Part shown: one piece after another, positions 1 to 6,509 of the stretch | How the letters are laid out: each line of letters begins with the position of its first letter | Position numbering within the stretch: position 1 is the stretch's first letter | From: Clostridia bacterium | Lineage (GTDB): Bacteria; Bacillota; Clostridia; Oscillospirales; Acutalibacteraceae | Reading direction: 5' to 3' | DNA length: 10,075 nucleotides | NCBI GenBank assembly: GCA_900771185.1 | Contig: CAAGND010000053.1 | Span: 1 to 10,075 of the forward strand | Program-made: the position numbers and the translations under genes | Notes under the pieces: generated by a model | Seen by the model: the letters and a program-made list of their open reading frames with translations, nothing else | Database searches by the model: none | What the model was told of the DNA's origin: nothing

Positions 1-228
1 CTAAAATATTATAACATAACCTATGAGAAAAAATAATATCGGATTTACAAAGAATAGTAAAAATATCAACTCTTTTATTAAATTCTACATGACCGTGAAA
101 ATAAATAATATTAAAAATCAGCTATTTTTTTAACAAAATCGGGATTTTTTAAAATTCCTACATAAATCTTTATTAGTGCGGCGTATTTTTAAACAAAAAG
201 CGAAGCCTGTTTTTGTAAGATACGGTAA
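1..228. other. AT-rich non-coding stretch upstream of the transporter operon
   Basis: This stretch is very AT-rich, clearly more so than the genes to its right, and holds no ORF that looks like a protein. A short minus-strand reading frame across it has low-complexity Phe/Ile/Cys-rich content and no Shine-Dalgarno site. There is a weak inverted repeat at about 193-217 (ACAAAAA and TTTTTGT arms around a GC-containing loop), but it lacks a GC-rich stem. I read the stretch as an intergenic leader. The gene to its left lies outside the window. Confidence 0.6.
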
Positions 229-270
229 TTGACACGGAAAACAAAAAAATGATATCCTAATTAATATAAT
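229..270 (+). promoter_or_regulatory. candidate promoter of the transporter-phosphoesterase operon
   Basis: A perfect -35 hexamer TTGACA lies at 229-234. With an 18-nt spacer it pairs with a weak -10, TATCCT, at 253-258. A perfect TATAAT at 265-270 is 30 nt from that -35, too far to pair with it, and its own -35 position is poor. Either -10 puts transcription start about 40-55 nt before the coding start. The elements are visible; which pair is used is inference. Confidence 0.4.
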
Positions 271-316
271 ATCGGGCATGCTCCTGATGCAAAAACACAG
301 AGAGGAAAACTTGAAT

Positions 317-1807
317 ATGGGAAACACGTTAAAGTCCAAAAGTACCGGTTACCTTAAAATGAAAGAATGGATTCTCTACCTTGTCGCAGTGTTCTTTTAT
401 ACGAACATGACCGGAATGATTGCCGAATACAGGCGTGCATATCTCGTTGATATTCTTATGCTCAGCAATGATCATATGTCGTTTTTCAACGCCTTCACAA
501 GTATCATGGGCTTCGCACTCTCTTTCCTGTGCGCTATGATTCTCGACAACAAAAAGATTAAAAACGGTCAGAAATTTAAGCCCCTGGGCTTAGCAGCGTC
601 CGTCCCGTGCGGACTTATTACCGTTCTTATTTTCTGGACTCCGAATTTTATTCAGCAGAACCCAACGGTGCTGCTTATATGGCTTTGTGCTCTTGCTTTT
701 CTTCAGAGCTTCTGCTTCTATTTCGGAAACACTGTCAATATGGTAGCCGTTGTTATGACTCCTGACAGCAAGGAGAGGGAAAAGCTTCTCTCTTTCAGAG
801 GAATTTCCTCCGCTGTCGGAAATTCCGCTCCTTTGCTTATAGTCCTTGTAATATCACTCATAACAAAAGCTGTCACCGGAAACGACAATCCGTCACTTGA
901 CTATTTTATCGCGGCCATACTCTGCGGCGTTGTGGGAACAGGCACTATGCTTCTCGGAATGTCCACAGTCAAAGAAAGGATTACATATTCCGAGGAAAAG
1001 AAGAACCCGATCGTAGGCATGATTGATGTTATCAGAAATCCCCATGCAAGGCGTGTTATGTTCAGTGAATTTCTGAAGTCCTTCAGGGGTGTTGCCACGT
1101 TTATGCAGCCGTTCATCGCTGCGGCAATGCTTGGTGGCTCGAACAAGACCATATTCTTTGCACTGCCCATCGGCATCGGCACAATGGTCGGTATGCTCAT
1201 AGTCAACGCGCTTTTGAAGAAGTTTACGAGCAGACTCATCTATATTTTCTCAGGTGTCTATTCAGTCATAATAAACTGTGTCGCGTTCGGTGTCGGATAT
1301 CTCTATCTCACCAGCGGCCAGCCCGCATGGCTTAATGTTATATTTATTGTGTGCCTGTTCGGCACGGGTCTTCAGTTCGGCGCTTCGAACCTTCTGCCGA
1401 GCATGTTCCAGGCGGATATTCTTGATGATATCGAACTTAACACCGGCAAACGTCTCGATGCTTCTCTGCCTTTTGTCATTTCAATCGGCAGCACGATTTC
1501 CAGTGTTATCGCCTCCGCTGTCGCGCCGTATGTCCTCTATGATAATGCGGCTACGGGCTGGCAATCTATTATCGGTTATCAACAAGGCCTTGCCGATGGT
1601 ACAATGCAGTCGCTCCACACAAAGATTATGCTTCTGTTCTTCTATACTGTCGTTCACGGTGTTATGATGTTGCTTGCAGGTCTGCCGTTCATCAGATATA
1701 AGCTCACGGGCGAAGAGCGCGAGCGTGTTCACAATGCGGTTCTCAGACAGCGCGGAGAACTGCCGGATGTTGAGGAGCTTGAGCAGTCAGCCTCAGAAAA
1801 CAAATAA
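317..1807 (+). CDS. GPH-family (MelB-like) sugar/cation symporter
   Basis: This is a polytopic inner-membrane transporter of about 496 aa, close to the usual 450-500 aa of the glycoside-pentoside-hexuronide:cation symporter family, in the major facilitator superfamily. About twelve hydrophobic segments are visible. Two family landmarks are present: a cytoplasmic loop reading MTPDSKEREKLLSFRG, like the D-x-x-E-R-x-x-L-x-x-x-R loop of MelB relatives, and ADILDDIELNTGKR, like the conserved late loop (D-x-x-D-x-x-E-x-x-T-G-x-R). Such proteins import sugars or glycosides with Na+ or H+; the substrate cannot be told here. The ATG at 317 is chosen because AGAGAGG lies about 11 nt upstream. TTG at 311 is also possible, while ATG at 278 has no Shine-Dalgarno site and would overlap the promoter. 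The C-terminal tail is hydrophilic and acidic. The gene is the first of a probable two-gene operon with the phosphoesterase that follows. Confidence 0.85.
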   Translation: MGNTLKSKSTGYLKMKEWILYLVAVFFYTNMTGMIAEYRRAYLVDILMLSNDHMSFFNAFTSIMGFALSFLCAMILDNKKIKNGQKFKPLGLAASVPCGLITVLIFWTPNFIQQNPTVLLIWLCALAFLQSFCFYFGNTVNMVAVVMTPDSKEREKLLSFRGISSAVGNSAPLLIVLVISLITKAVTGNDNPSLDYFIAAILCGVVGTGTMLLGMSTVKERITYSEEKKNPIVGMIDVIRNPHARRVMFSEFLKSFRGVATFMQPFIAAAMLGGSNKTIFFALPIGIGTMVGMLIVNALLKKFTSRLIYIFSGVYSVIINCVAFGVGYLYLTSGQPAWLNVIFIVCLFGTGLQFGASNLLPSMFQADILDDIELNTGKRLDASLPFVISIGSTISSVIASAVAPYVLYDNAATGWQSIIGYQQGLADGTMQSLHTKIMLLFFYTVVHGVMMLLAGLPFIRYKLTGEERERVHNAVLRQRGELPDVEELEQSASENK

Positions 1808-1825
1808 TCTGCCGGGAGAACTGTC

Positions 1826-3175
1826 ATGCGTGAACTGAAATTCTATCTCATCACCGATACGCACTTTTTTAAAAATTCTCTCGGCGCGCGCGGCGAGGAA
1901 TATGACAAATTTATGCGTTTTGAGCAAAAGTGCTTTGCCGAGACAGAGAATATCAACCGCTCTGTTTTTGATTGGCTCAAAACCGCGGACGAAGCTGATA
2001 TAGTTCTTATTGCCGGCGATTTGTCCTTCAACGGTGAAAAGGAGAGCCACCTCGGTTTTATAGAATTGTTAAAGGAACTGAAGGCGAGCGGCAAAAAGAT
2101 TTTTGTTGTCACTGCCGACCATGATTTCAAGGTCGCCCCCTTTGCTTTTGATGAGACAGGGCGTCTCACCCCCGAGGGTACAAAGCGTGATGAGCTGTTC
2201 GATCTTTATTACGATTACGGCTTCGGAGAGGCGATAGCCATTGACAGAAAACACCTGTCGTATGTGGCACAGCTCGGTGAGGGCGTGAGGCTTCTTGCTC
2301 TCAATAATGACTATGACGGCAGGGAGTATGACGAGGAACAGCTCGAATGGATAAAGGAGCAGGCGCAGAAGGCTAAGGACGACGGGCAGATTATGTTCGC
2401 AATGAACCATTATCCGCTGCTTCCCGGCCAGCCTCTGTTCTCGGTTATCCCCTCGGCTGTGCAGAAAAATTCAAGTGCCGTCACAACGATGCTTGCCGAT
2501 TTGGGTGTGCATCTCGTGTTCACCGGTCATATGCACAATCAGAGCATTAACCTCAAGGTGACGCCCTCAGGCAGCAAATTTTATGACGTATGTACCGGCT
2601 CCATAATAGCCGATCCTGCCATTATCCGTCATGTTACAATAAAAGAGGATAACACGGTCGATATAAAGAGTATACCAACTCCGGATTTTGAGTGGGACAC
2701 GAACGGAAAAGGTTGCAAGCAGTATCTTTCCGATATGTTTGACAGCATGATTCTCAATATGCTGTCCGATATGAAGGACAACCCGAAAAGTCTGCTTTCA
2801 CGTTTCGGAGCGGGGGACAAAAAAGGTCTTTATCCCGTCGTCAAAACGGCAGGCCGTCTTCTTGACAGGTTGACTGTCGGCGGCGTTTGCAGACTGATGT
2901 GGATAGGTTGTGAGGATAAAGAGCTAAAGAGAATGAAACTCAAAAACTATGCCACAGAGCTGGTGCGCGGAATATTCGAAGGCAACCAGACTTTCAAGGA
3001 GGGCACTCCGAAAGGAGATGTGTTCCTGAAATTCCTCAAAAGAATAAACTTCGTTCTCAAGAAAATAAACGTCAAAACCATTGACGGCACTCCGGCGGAT
3101 ATGTTTGATATCCTGAAAAATACCGCCGGCAACTATGATATTGATGATTATAACGCCACCTTGAATCTGATATAA
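1826..3175 (+). CDS. calcineurin-like metallophosphoesterase, 449 aa, with extra C-terminal region
   Basis: This is a putative metal-dependent phosphoesterase. The fold motifs appear in order: D-x-H at D11/H13 (LITDTHF), GDLS at D65, a modified N-H-D block at 97-100 (ADHD), NHYP at H195 and GHMH at H235/H237. The usual GNHE/D block has Gly replaced by Ala and the metal-binding Asn replaced by Asp98. An LEWIKEQ segment around 173-179 fits the helix after the conserved Asp/Asn strand. Residues from about 250 to 449 form an additional region rich in Lys and hydrophobic residues that I do not recognise. There is no signal peptide, so it is probably cytoplasmic. The ATG at 1826 has GGGAG 7 nt upstream. 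It begins 18 nt after the transporter stop, so the two are probably cotranscribed; a role on the imported substrate is inference. The natural substrate is unknown. Confidence 0.8.
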   Translation: MRELKFYLITDTHFFKNSLGARGEEYDKFMRFEQKCFAETENINRSVFDWLKTADEADIVLIAGDLSFNGEKESHLGFIELLKELKASGKKIFVVTADHDFKVAPFAFDETGRLTPEGTKRDELFDLYYDYGFGEAIAIDRKHLSYVAQLGEGVRLLALNNDYDGREYDEEQLEWIKEQAQKAKDDGQIMFAMNHYPLLPGQPLFSVIPSAVQKNSSAVTTMLADLGVHLVFTGHMHNQSINLKVTPSGSKFYDVCTGSIIADPAIIRHVTIKEDNTVDIKSIPTPDFEWDTNGKGCKQYLSDMFDSMILNMLSDMKDNPKSLLSRFGAGDKKGLYPVVKTAGRLLDRLTVGGVCRLMWIGCEDKELKRMKLKNYATELVRGIFEGNQTFKEGTPKGDVFLKFLKRINFVLKKINVKTIDGTPADMFDILKNTAGNYDIDDYNATLNLI

Positions 3176-3226
3176 ATAAAGTAACCACTGATTAAATCGA
3201 AGGCGCAATTCTCGGGAATCAAAACA

Positions 3227-3263
3227 GGACACGAAGCAAATCTTGCATCGTGTCCCGCTTTTT
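3227..3263 (+). terminator. strong hairpin terminator between convergent genes
   Basis: The arms GGACACGA (3227-3234) and TCGTGTCC (3248-3255) pair perfectly. After an A-A mismatch, GCA/TGC extends the stem around an AATCT loop. The hairpin is followed by CGC and five T residues (3259-3263), so it is a rho-independent terminator for the phosphoesterase operon. On the other strand the same hairpin is followed by TGTTTTGATT, a poorer T run, so it may also stop the pyrophosphatase transcript. Confidence 0.85.
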
Positions 3264-3304
3264 CGTTTCTGTGTCGTAGGATTTTATTACAAACTCAAAT
3301 CCTG

Positions 3305-3835
3305 TTATACTCCGAATTTTTCTTTATATGCGCCTATGCACTTTTCAAGCACCTCAAGCGCGTCATCCCTGCCGCCCAGCTCGTTGATAATGGTTTCCTT
3401 GCCCTCCAGCTCCTTGTAAACCCCGAAGAAATGCATGATTTCATCGAGAATATGATGCGGCAGTTCACAGATGTCAGCGTACATGTTATAGGTAGGGTCG
3501 CGCTCCGGTATGGCGATGATCTTTTCATCGACTGATTTGCTGTCCGTCATCTTCAGAACGCCTATGGGGAAACATTTTACGAGCGTCATGGGCAAGATCG
3601 CCTCACTGCAAAGAACAAGCACGTCAAGCGGGTCGTCGTCCTCGGCATATGTGCGCGGTATAAAGCCGTAATTGGCCGGATAGTGGGTCGAGGTATAGAG
3701 CACACGGTCGAGAATAAGCATACCCGTGCTCTTATCCATTTCGTATTTGTTTTTGCCACCCTTTGAAATTTCAATGCAGGCAACAAAATGTTCTTTGCCG
3801 ATTCGGTTCGCATCGATATCATGCCAAATATTCAT
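3305..3835 (-). CDS. ppa: family I inorganic pyrophosphatase
   Basis: A soluble cytoplasmic enzyme that hydrolyses pyrophosphate to two phosphates, pulling biosynthetic reactions such as nucleotide polymerisation and aminoacyl-tRNA formation forward. At 176 aa it matches the bacterial family I length. Visible landmarks are the basic-acidic block around E22-KGGKNKYE, YPANYGFIPRT at 52-62, the family signature DDDPLDVLV with D66, D68 and D71 as metal ligands, MTDSKSVDEK with D98, D103 and K105, and HFFGVYK near the end. All expected catalytic residues appear present. AGGAG lies 7 nt before the ATG. It stands alone, convergent with the phosphoesterase operon and divergent from the permease. Many Clostridia use family II enzymes or membrane pyrophosphatases, but this one is clearly family I. 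Confidence 0.96.
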   Translation of the reverse strand: MNIWHDIDANRIGKEHFVACIEISKGGKNKYEMDKSTGMLILDRVLYTSTHYPANYGFIPRTYAEDDDPLDVLVLCSEAILPMTLVKCFPIGVLKMTDSKSVDEKIIAIPERDPTYNMYADICELPHHILDEIMHFFGVYKELEGKETIINELGGRDDALEVLEKCIGAYKEKFGV

Positions 3836-3860
3836 GAGAATGCTCCTTACTTTTTTTAAA

Positions 3861-3890
3861 ATTATAACATTCCGTGATATCTAAAATCAA
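3861..3890 (-). promoter_or_regulatory. promoter of the pyrophosphatase gene
   Basis: On the minus strand, TTGATT (3885-3890) is followed after 18 nt by TATAAT (3861-3866), preceded by TGT to give an extended -10. Transcription would start near 3854, about 19 nt before the ATG, leaving a short leader that contains the AGGAG ribosome site. Confidence 0.75.
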
Positions 3891-4047
3891 GGGTGCAGCG
3901 GGGGTTTGAGCGCTATCGGTTGAAAAAATAGGAGGGTTGTGAGATTATTCTGTGGAAGCGTGTGACAGAGTTTAAAACGTATTCGCATCCGAGTGCGGCA
4001 ATTAGTGTTCGAGTTCTATTTTTAAAATGCTTTTTTCGCCGCGATGA
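3891..4047. other. unassigned spacer between the two divergent promoters
   Basis: This 157-nt piece separates the pyrophosphatase and permease promoters. I see no tRNA, riboswitch or terminator-like fold. A perfect AGGAGG at 3930-3935 stands alone: the nearest start-like codons, TTG 3937 and GTG 3939, sit too close to it and stop after one or eight codons. A small CGCA/TGCG hairpin at 3994-4007 is too short to mean much. Confidence 0.5.
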
Positions 4048-4076
4048 TTGAAAAAATATATGTGTTCGGTTATAAT
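4048..4076 (+). promoter_or_regulatory. promoter of the SulP-like permease gene
   Basis: TTGAAA at 4048-4053 and a perfect TATAAT at 4071-4076 are separated by the ideal 17 nt. Transcription should start near 4083, only about 14 nt before the first usable in-frame start codon (TTG 4097). The leader is therefore unusually short and leaves little room for a ribosome site. Confidence 0.75.
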
Positions 4077-4096
4077 CATAAACGGATTTTTATGCT

Positions 4097-5365
4097 TTGC
4101 GGGAAGTGAGAAAAATAGAAAAACGTGAAAAATATACTGTTGAAAAATTCAAGCTTGATTTTCTCGGTTCGCTGACAGCGGCGGCCTGGGTCTTCCCACT
4201 GGCTCTTGCGTTCGGAGCAAACTCTCCGTTCGGTGCAGCGGCGGGCCTCATCGGCGCAGTGATTTCAAGCTTTATAGGCACAAGCAATCCCGCGAAAATC
4301 GCCGCGCCCAATCAGGCTGTTTTTCTTGTACTGTTCTATGCCGCAAATGCGATAGGTATTCCAGGAACAATGCTCTCCTGCATCATTGCGGGTCTGTTCC
4401 TCATGTTTGCTGCGTCTATCCAGCTTAACAGATCTTTCTTTAAAATGCCGTCTGTGGCGCTCGGAGGCTTGACCTTTGCGATAGCTTTGGCGCTGTGTAT
4501 CACCCAGGTGAATTTCTATTTCGGCATCGGAGTTCCCCAGGGCACAGCGTTTGAAACCATATCGGCATATAGATCGTTTGGCTTTCACGCCAACTGGCGA
4601 GGGGTTCTTTTCGGGACAATAACACTTGTTACAATGATAACATTCCCGATAAAGTTCAAAAAACTCAGCAAGCGGCTTCCGGCGTCCATAGTCAGCCTTG
4701 TTATTACGACGCTGCTGAATGTCTTGCTTTTGAATCCCAATGCTGAGACCAGCGCCATTGACGAGGTTGGCAGCTTTTCAAGATGTCTTTTCCCGGAAAT
4801 CGCGGAGCTTCATATTTTCAGTGTGAATGAGTCGGTTCTCTGGCAGTCGTTCATATATGCGGCGGCACTTATAATTATTTATTTTACCGAGACCCTTCTC
4901 AAGGAGAATCGCAATGCCACAATCCGCCGCTCGCTCACCTTCAAAGGTTTGAGCGCGGTTGTCTGTCCGGTGTGCGACGGAATGATCGGCGGCGAGACCG
5001 TCTCATATGGTGCAACCCGTGTGACAGGTATTTTGTGCTCGTTAATCGTTTTAATTTTCTCGATTGCGGCGCACGATCTTATAGTCCGCGTCCCGACAGC
5101 GACACTGGCTGTTATAATTATCTGCACAGGCTGGCAGAACGTGAGATATTCTGCCATTAAAAAGGCGCTGATGGATGCTGACAGGATAAAAAATCTTCTG
5201 ATTATTATTCTTATAGTCGCATTGGGAATCATATGGAATCTTGTTTATGTCCTTGTTATCGTCTCCGCAGTTTCGCTTATAAGATGCTTTGTGATACGAC
5301 ACAAAACTTTAAAAGCGGCGGAGAGAAGAAAAGAAATGTCCGGGACAACAAACAATCAGGACTGA
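4097..5365 (+). CDS. SulP/SLC26-like anion permease without STAS domain
   Basis: An integral membrane protein of about 422 aa with ten or more hydrophobic segments. The N-terminal block (KLDFLGSLTAAAWVFPLALAFG, about residues 18-40) resembles the first helix of SulP/SLC26 permeases, which begins with a D-x-x-x-G-L-x-x-A motif. The later segment running from ETLLKE to GMIGGETVSYGATRVTG resembles their helix 8 region. SulP proteins move sulfate, bicarbonate or dicarboxylates. Most carry a cytoplasmic STAS domain after the membrane part, but this protein ends in a short polar tail (residues about 400-422), so that domain is absent. The substrate cannot be predicted. Start choice is uncertain: TTG 4097 has only a weak CGGA upstream, GTG 4106 is too close to GGGAA, and no in-frame ATG follows nearby. 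A distant relative of the NCS2/benzoate permease group sharing the same fold is an alternative. Confidence 0.7.
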   Translation: MREVRKIEKREKYTVEKFKLDFLGSLTAAAWVFPLALAFGANSPFGAAAGLIGAVISSFIGTSNPAKIAAPNQAVFLVLFYAANAIGIPGTMLSCIIAGLFLMFAASIQLNRSFFKMPSVALGGLTFAIALALCITQVNFYFGIGVPQGTAFETISAYRSFGFHANWRGVLFGTITLVTMITFPIKFKKLSKRLPASIVSLVITTLLNVLLLNPNAETSAIDEVGSFSRCLFPEIAELHIFSVNESVLWQSFIYAAALIIIYFTETLLKENRNATIRRSLTFKGLSAVVCPVCDGMIGGETVSYGATRVTGILCSLIVLIFSIAAHDLIVRVPTATLAVIIICTGWQNVRYSAIKKALMDADRIKNLLIIILIVALGIIWNLVYVLVIVSAVSLIRCFVIRHKTLKAAERRKEMSGTTNNQD

Positions 5366-5417
5366 GATAAATATAATTGCAATGCCGCATGTCGAAAAAG
5401 TATTTTTCGGCAGTCTG

Positions 5418-5448
5418 AATGCCGCATCCGAAAGGATGCAGCATTTTT
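5418..5448 (+). terminator. rho-independent terminator after the permease gene
   Basis: AATGC-C-GCATCC (5418-5429) pairs with GGATGC-A-GCATT (5434-5445) around a GAAA tetraloop, with one C-A mismatch in the stem, and runs into TTTTT at 5444-5448. It lies 53 nt after the permease stop. A second, A/T-rich hairpin at about 5393-5409 (CGAAAAA/TTTTTCG) lies just before it. Confidence 0.8.
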
Positions 5449-5459
5449 AACGCTTAAAG

Positions 5460-5474
5460 GTGAGCGTTGCTCAC
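5460..5474 (-). repeat. perfect inverted repeat over the stop codon of the second metallophosphoesterase
   Basis: GTGAGC (5460-5465) and GCTCAC (5469-5474) flank a 3-nt loop and include the TGA stop of the minus-strand gene. There is no T run after it on the minus strand, so it is a weak candidate for an mRNA 3' end structure rather than a proven terminator. Confidence 0.4.
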
Positions 5475-6364
5475 GGTCTGTTTATCCTCGGCTTCCCATA
5501 CCGTATCTGTTCATATATCTCACCTGTGTCGAGGTATATGGCGGTATGAAAGTCGTTCTTTGAGCGCTCGAGGTCAATGATTCTCGCACCCTTGGCATAG
5601 CCCTCAAGTCCATAGGGCTGATAGCCGGAGCCTCGTCCGTAGCAAAGTCTTATGCCGTCAAGCGTGCCCTCAAAGTCGTTTATATGGTCATGCCCCACAA
5701 AAACGCCTCTCATTTTGCCCGTGCGAGCCATTGCCGCAAAAAGTCCGTCGTTGTACCGCGTGGAGCACACTCCCTCCATGTTGTAGCCCTTGCAGGGGCA
5801 GTAGTCCCAAACCTCAGCATATTCCGGAAACGGAACATGAAAGAACGCAAGCTCGCTGTGATTTTCCGGCAGGGCGGCGGAGAAGCGGGTGTACCAGCAT
5901 AGCTGTGACGGCAAAAACTCTCCCGTATGCGAATCCAGCATAAACAGCGCCCATTCGGGCTCGCTGTCTCCGACTGTTATTATGTAGTTCCCGTGACCGG
6001 CAACGCCGTCGGTGCTCTTTTCAAACAGGGAATATTTCATGCCGCTCAAAATGTCGGCAAAGTCCTCACGGCTTTTTATGCTGCCGTCCTTCGGCGCGCC
6101 GTCGTGGTTCCCCAGCACAGGCGCCCACGCAATCCCGATTTTCTCCATTGTCCGTGCGAGTATATCAAGCGCCTGCTCAGCGCCGGGTCCCCATGCAAGG
6201 TCTCCGGTGAAAACAATCAGGTTCGGCTCTGTGTCTGCGGAGGCACTTCGTATCAGACTGAGCGTTTTTTCAAGACCGTCAAGGTCTTTTGAGGTGTCAA
6301 GATGTATATCAGTGAGCTGAAGTATGCGGAAGTTTCCGCGGGAATCAAAGTTGAGGTGCGTCAT
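5471..6364 (-). CDS. calcineurin-like metallophosphoesterase (purple acid phosphatase/Dcr2-like type), 297 aa
   Basis: A putative binuclear metal phosphoesterase with a complete motif set: LTDIHLD (D19, H21), TGDLAWG (D55), GNHDG (N86, H87, D88), FFHVPFPEY (H176) and GHDHIND (H225, H227). The motif spacing, and the segments ALFMLDSHTGEF and SQLCWY between the third and fourth motifs, resemble the Dcr2/Sia1-like branch, whose substrates are mostly undefined. No signal peptide is visible, so it is probably cytoplasmic. GGGAG lies 6 nt before the ATG. It shares little beyond motifs with the first phosphoesterase in this window, so it is not a recent duplicate. It is divergent from the PHP-domain gene, with both promoters in a 145-nt spacer. 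Phosphatase activity is expected from the family; the substrate is unknown. Confidence 0.88.
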   Translation of the reverse strand: MTHLNFDSRGNFRILQLTDIHLDTSKDLDGLEKTLSLIRSASADTEPNLIVFTGDLAWGPGAEQALDILARTMEKIGIAWAPVLGNHDGAPKDGSIKSREDFADILSGMKYSLFEKSTDGVAGHGNYIITVGDSEPEWALFMLDSHTGEFLPSQLCWYTRFSAALPENHSELAFFHVPFPEYAEVWDYCPCKGYNMEGVCSTRYNDGLFAAMARTGKMRGVFVGHDHINDFEGTLDGIRLCYGRGSGYQPYGLEGYAKGARIIDLERSKNDFHTAIYLDTGEIYEQIRYGKPRINRP

Positions 6365-6395
6365 AGGAATCTCCCTTTTTAATTATTTCAGATGC

Positions 6396-6424
6396 ATTGT
6401 ACCACAGTTTTTTATCACTGTAAA
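6396..6424 (-). promoter_or_regulatory. promoter of the second metallophosphoesterase
   Basis: On the minus strand, TTTACA (6419-6424) and TACAAT (6396-6401) are 17 nt apart, and TGG just before the -10 makes it extended. Transcription would start near 6389, about 25 nt before the ATG. Confidence 0.7.
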
Positions 6425-6440
6425 TCAATTTTAAAACAGT
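6404..6440. promoter_or_regulatory. candidate operator: three ACAGT/ACTGT half-sites between divergent promoters
   Basis: ACAGT (6404-6408), ACTGT (6417-6421) and ACAGT (6436-6440) form two overlapping inverted repeats with gaps of 8 and 14 nt. The first pair spans the spacer and -35 edge of the minus promoter; the last site lies 2 nt from the plus-strand -35. A bound regulator could control both genes. The repeats are seen; their function is inference. Confidence 0.35.
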
Positions 6441-6442
6441 CA

Positions 6443-6471
6443 TTGACATGCACAACATCAAAGTTTAAACT
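6443..6471 (+). promoter_or_regulatory. promoter of the PHP-domain gene
   Basis: A perfect TTGACA at 6443-6448 is followed after 17 nt by TAAACT (6466-6471), a 4/6 match to the -10. Transcription would start near 6478 and leave a leader of about 32 nt containing the GAAAGGA ribosome site. Confidence 0.55.
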
Positions 6472-6509
6472 TGTACGTGGACACATTGAAAATGAAAGGA
6501 TGAACAATA

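Noticed and set aside
193..217. Inverted repeat ACAAAAA/TTTTTGT as a terminator of an upstream gene
   Set aside because: The stem is almost entirely A-T with a bulged GC core, so stability is doubtful, and no upstream gene is visible in the window.
278..316. Upstream ATG start at 278 for the transporter
   Set aside because: No ribosome site precedes it and it sits on top of the predicted transcription start; AGAGAGG fits ATG 317 or TTG 311.
130..339. 69-residue minus-strand ORF in the AT-rich leader
   Set aside because: Low-complexity Phe/Ile/Cys-rich content, no ribosome site, and it crosses the promoter and start of the transporter gene.
901..1239. Minus-strand ORF inside the transporter, and similar long shadow ORFs elsewhere (for example 2069-2410, 6636-7109)
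   Set aside because: They lie fully opposite well-supported genes and their proteins show no recognisable domain.
3836..4096. Possible riboswitch, small RNA or tRNA in the divergent spacer
   Set aside because: No recognisable conserved fold or terminator-like end; both flanking promoters point away from the middle of the spacer.
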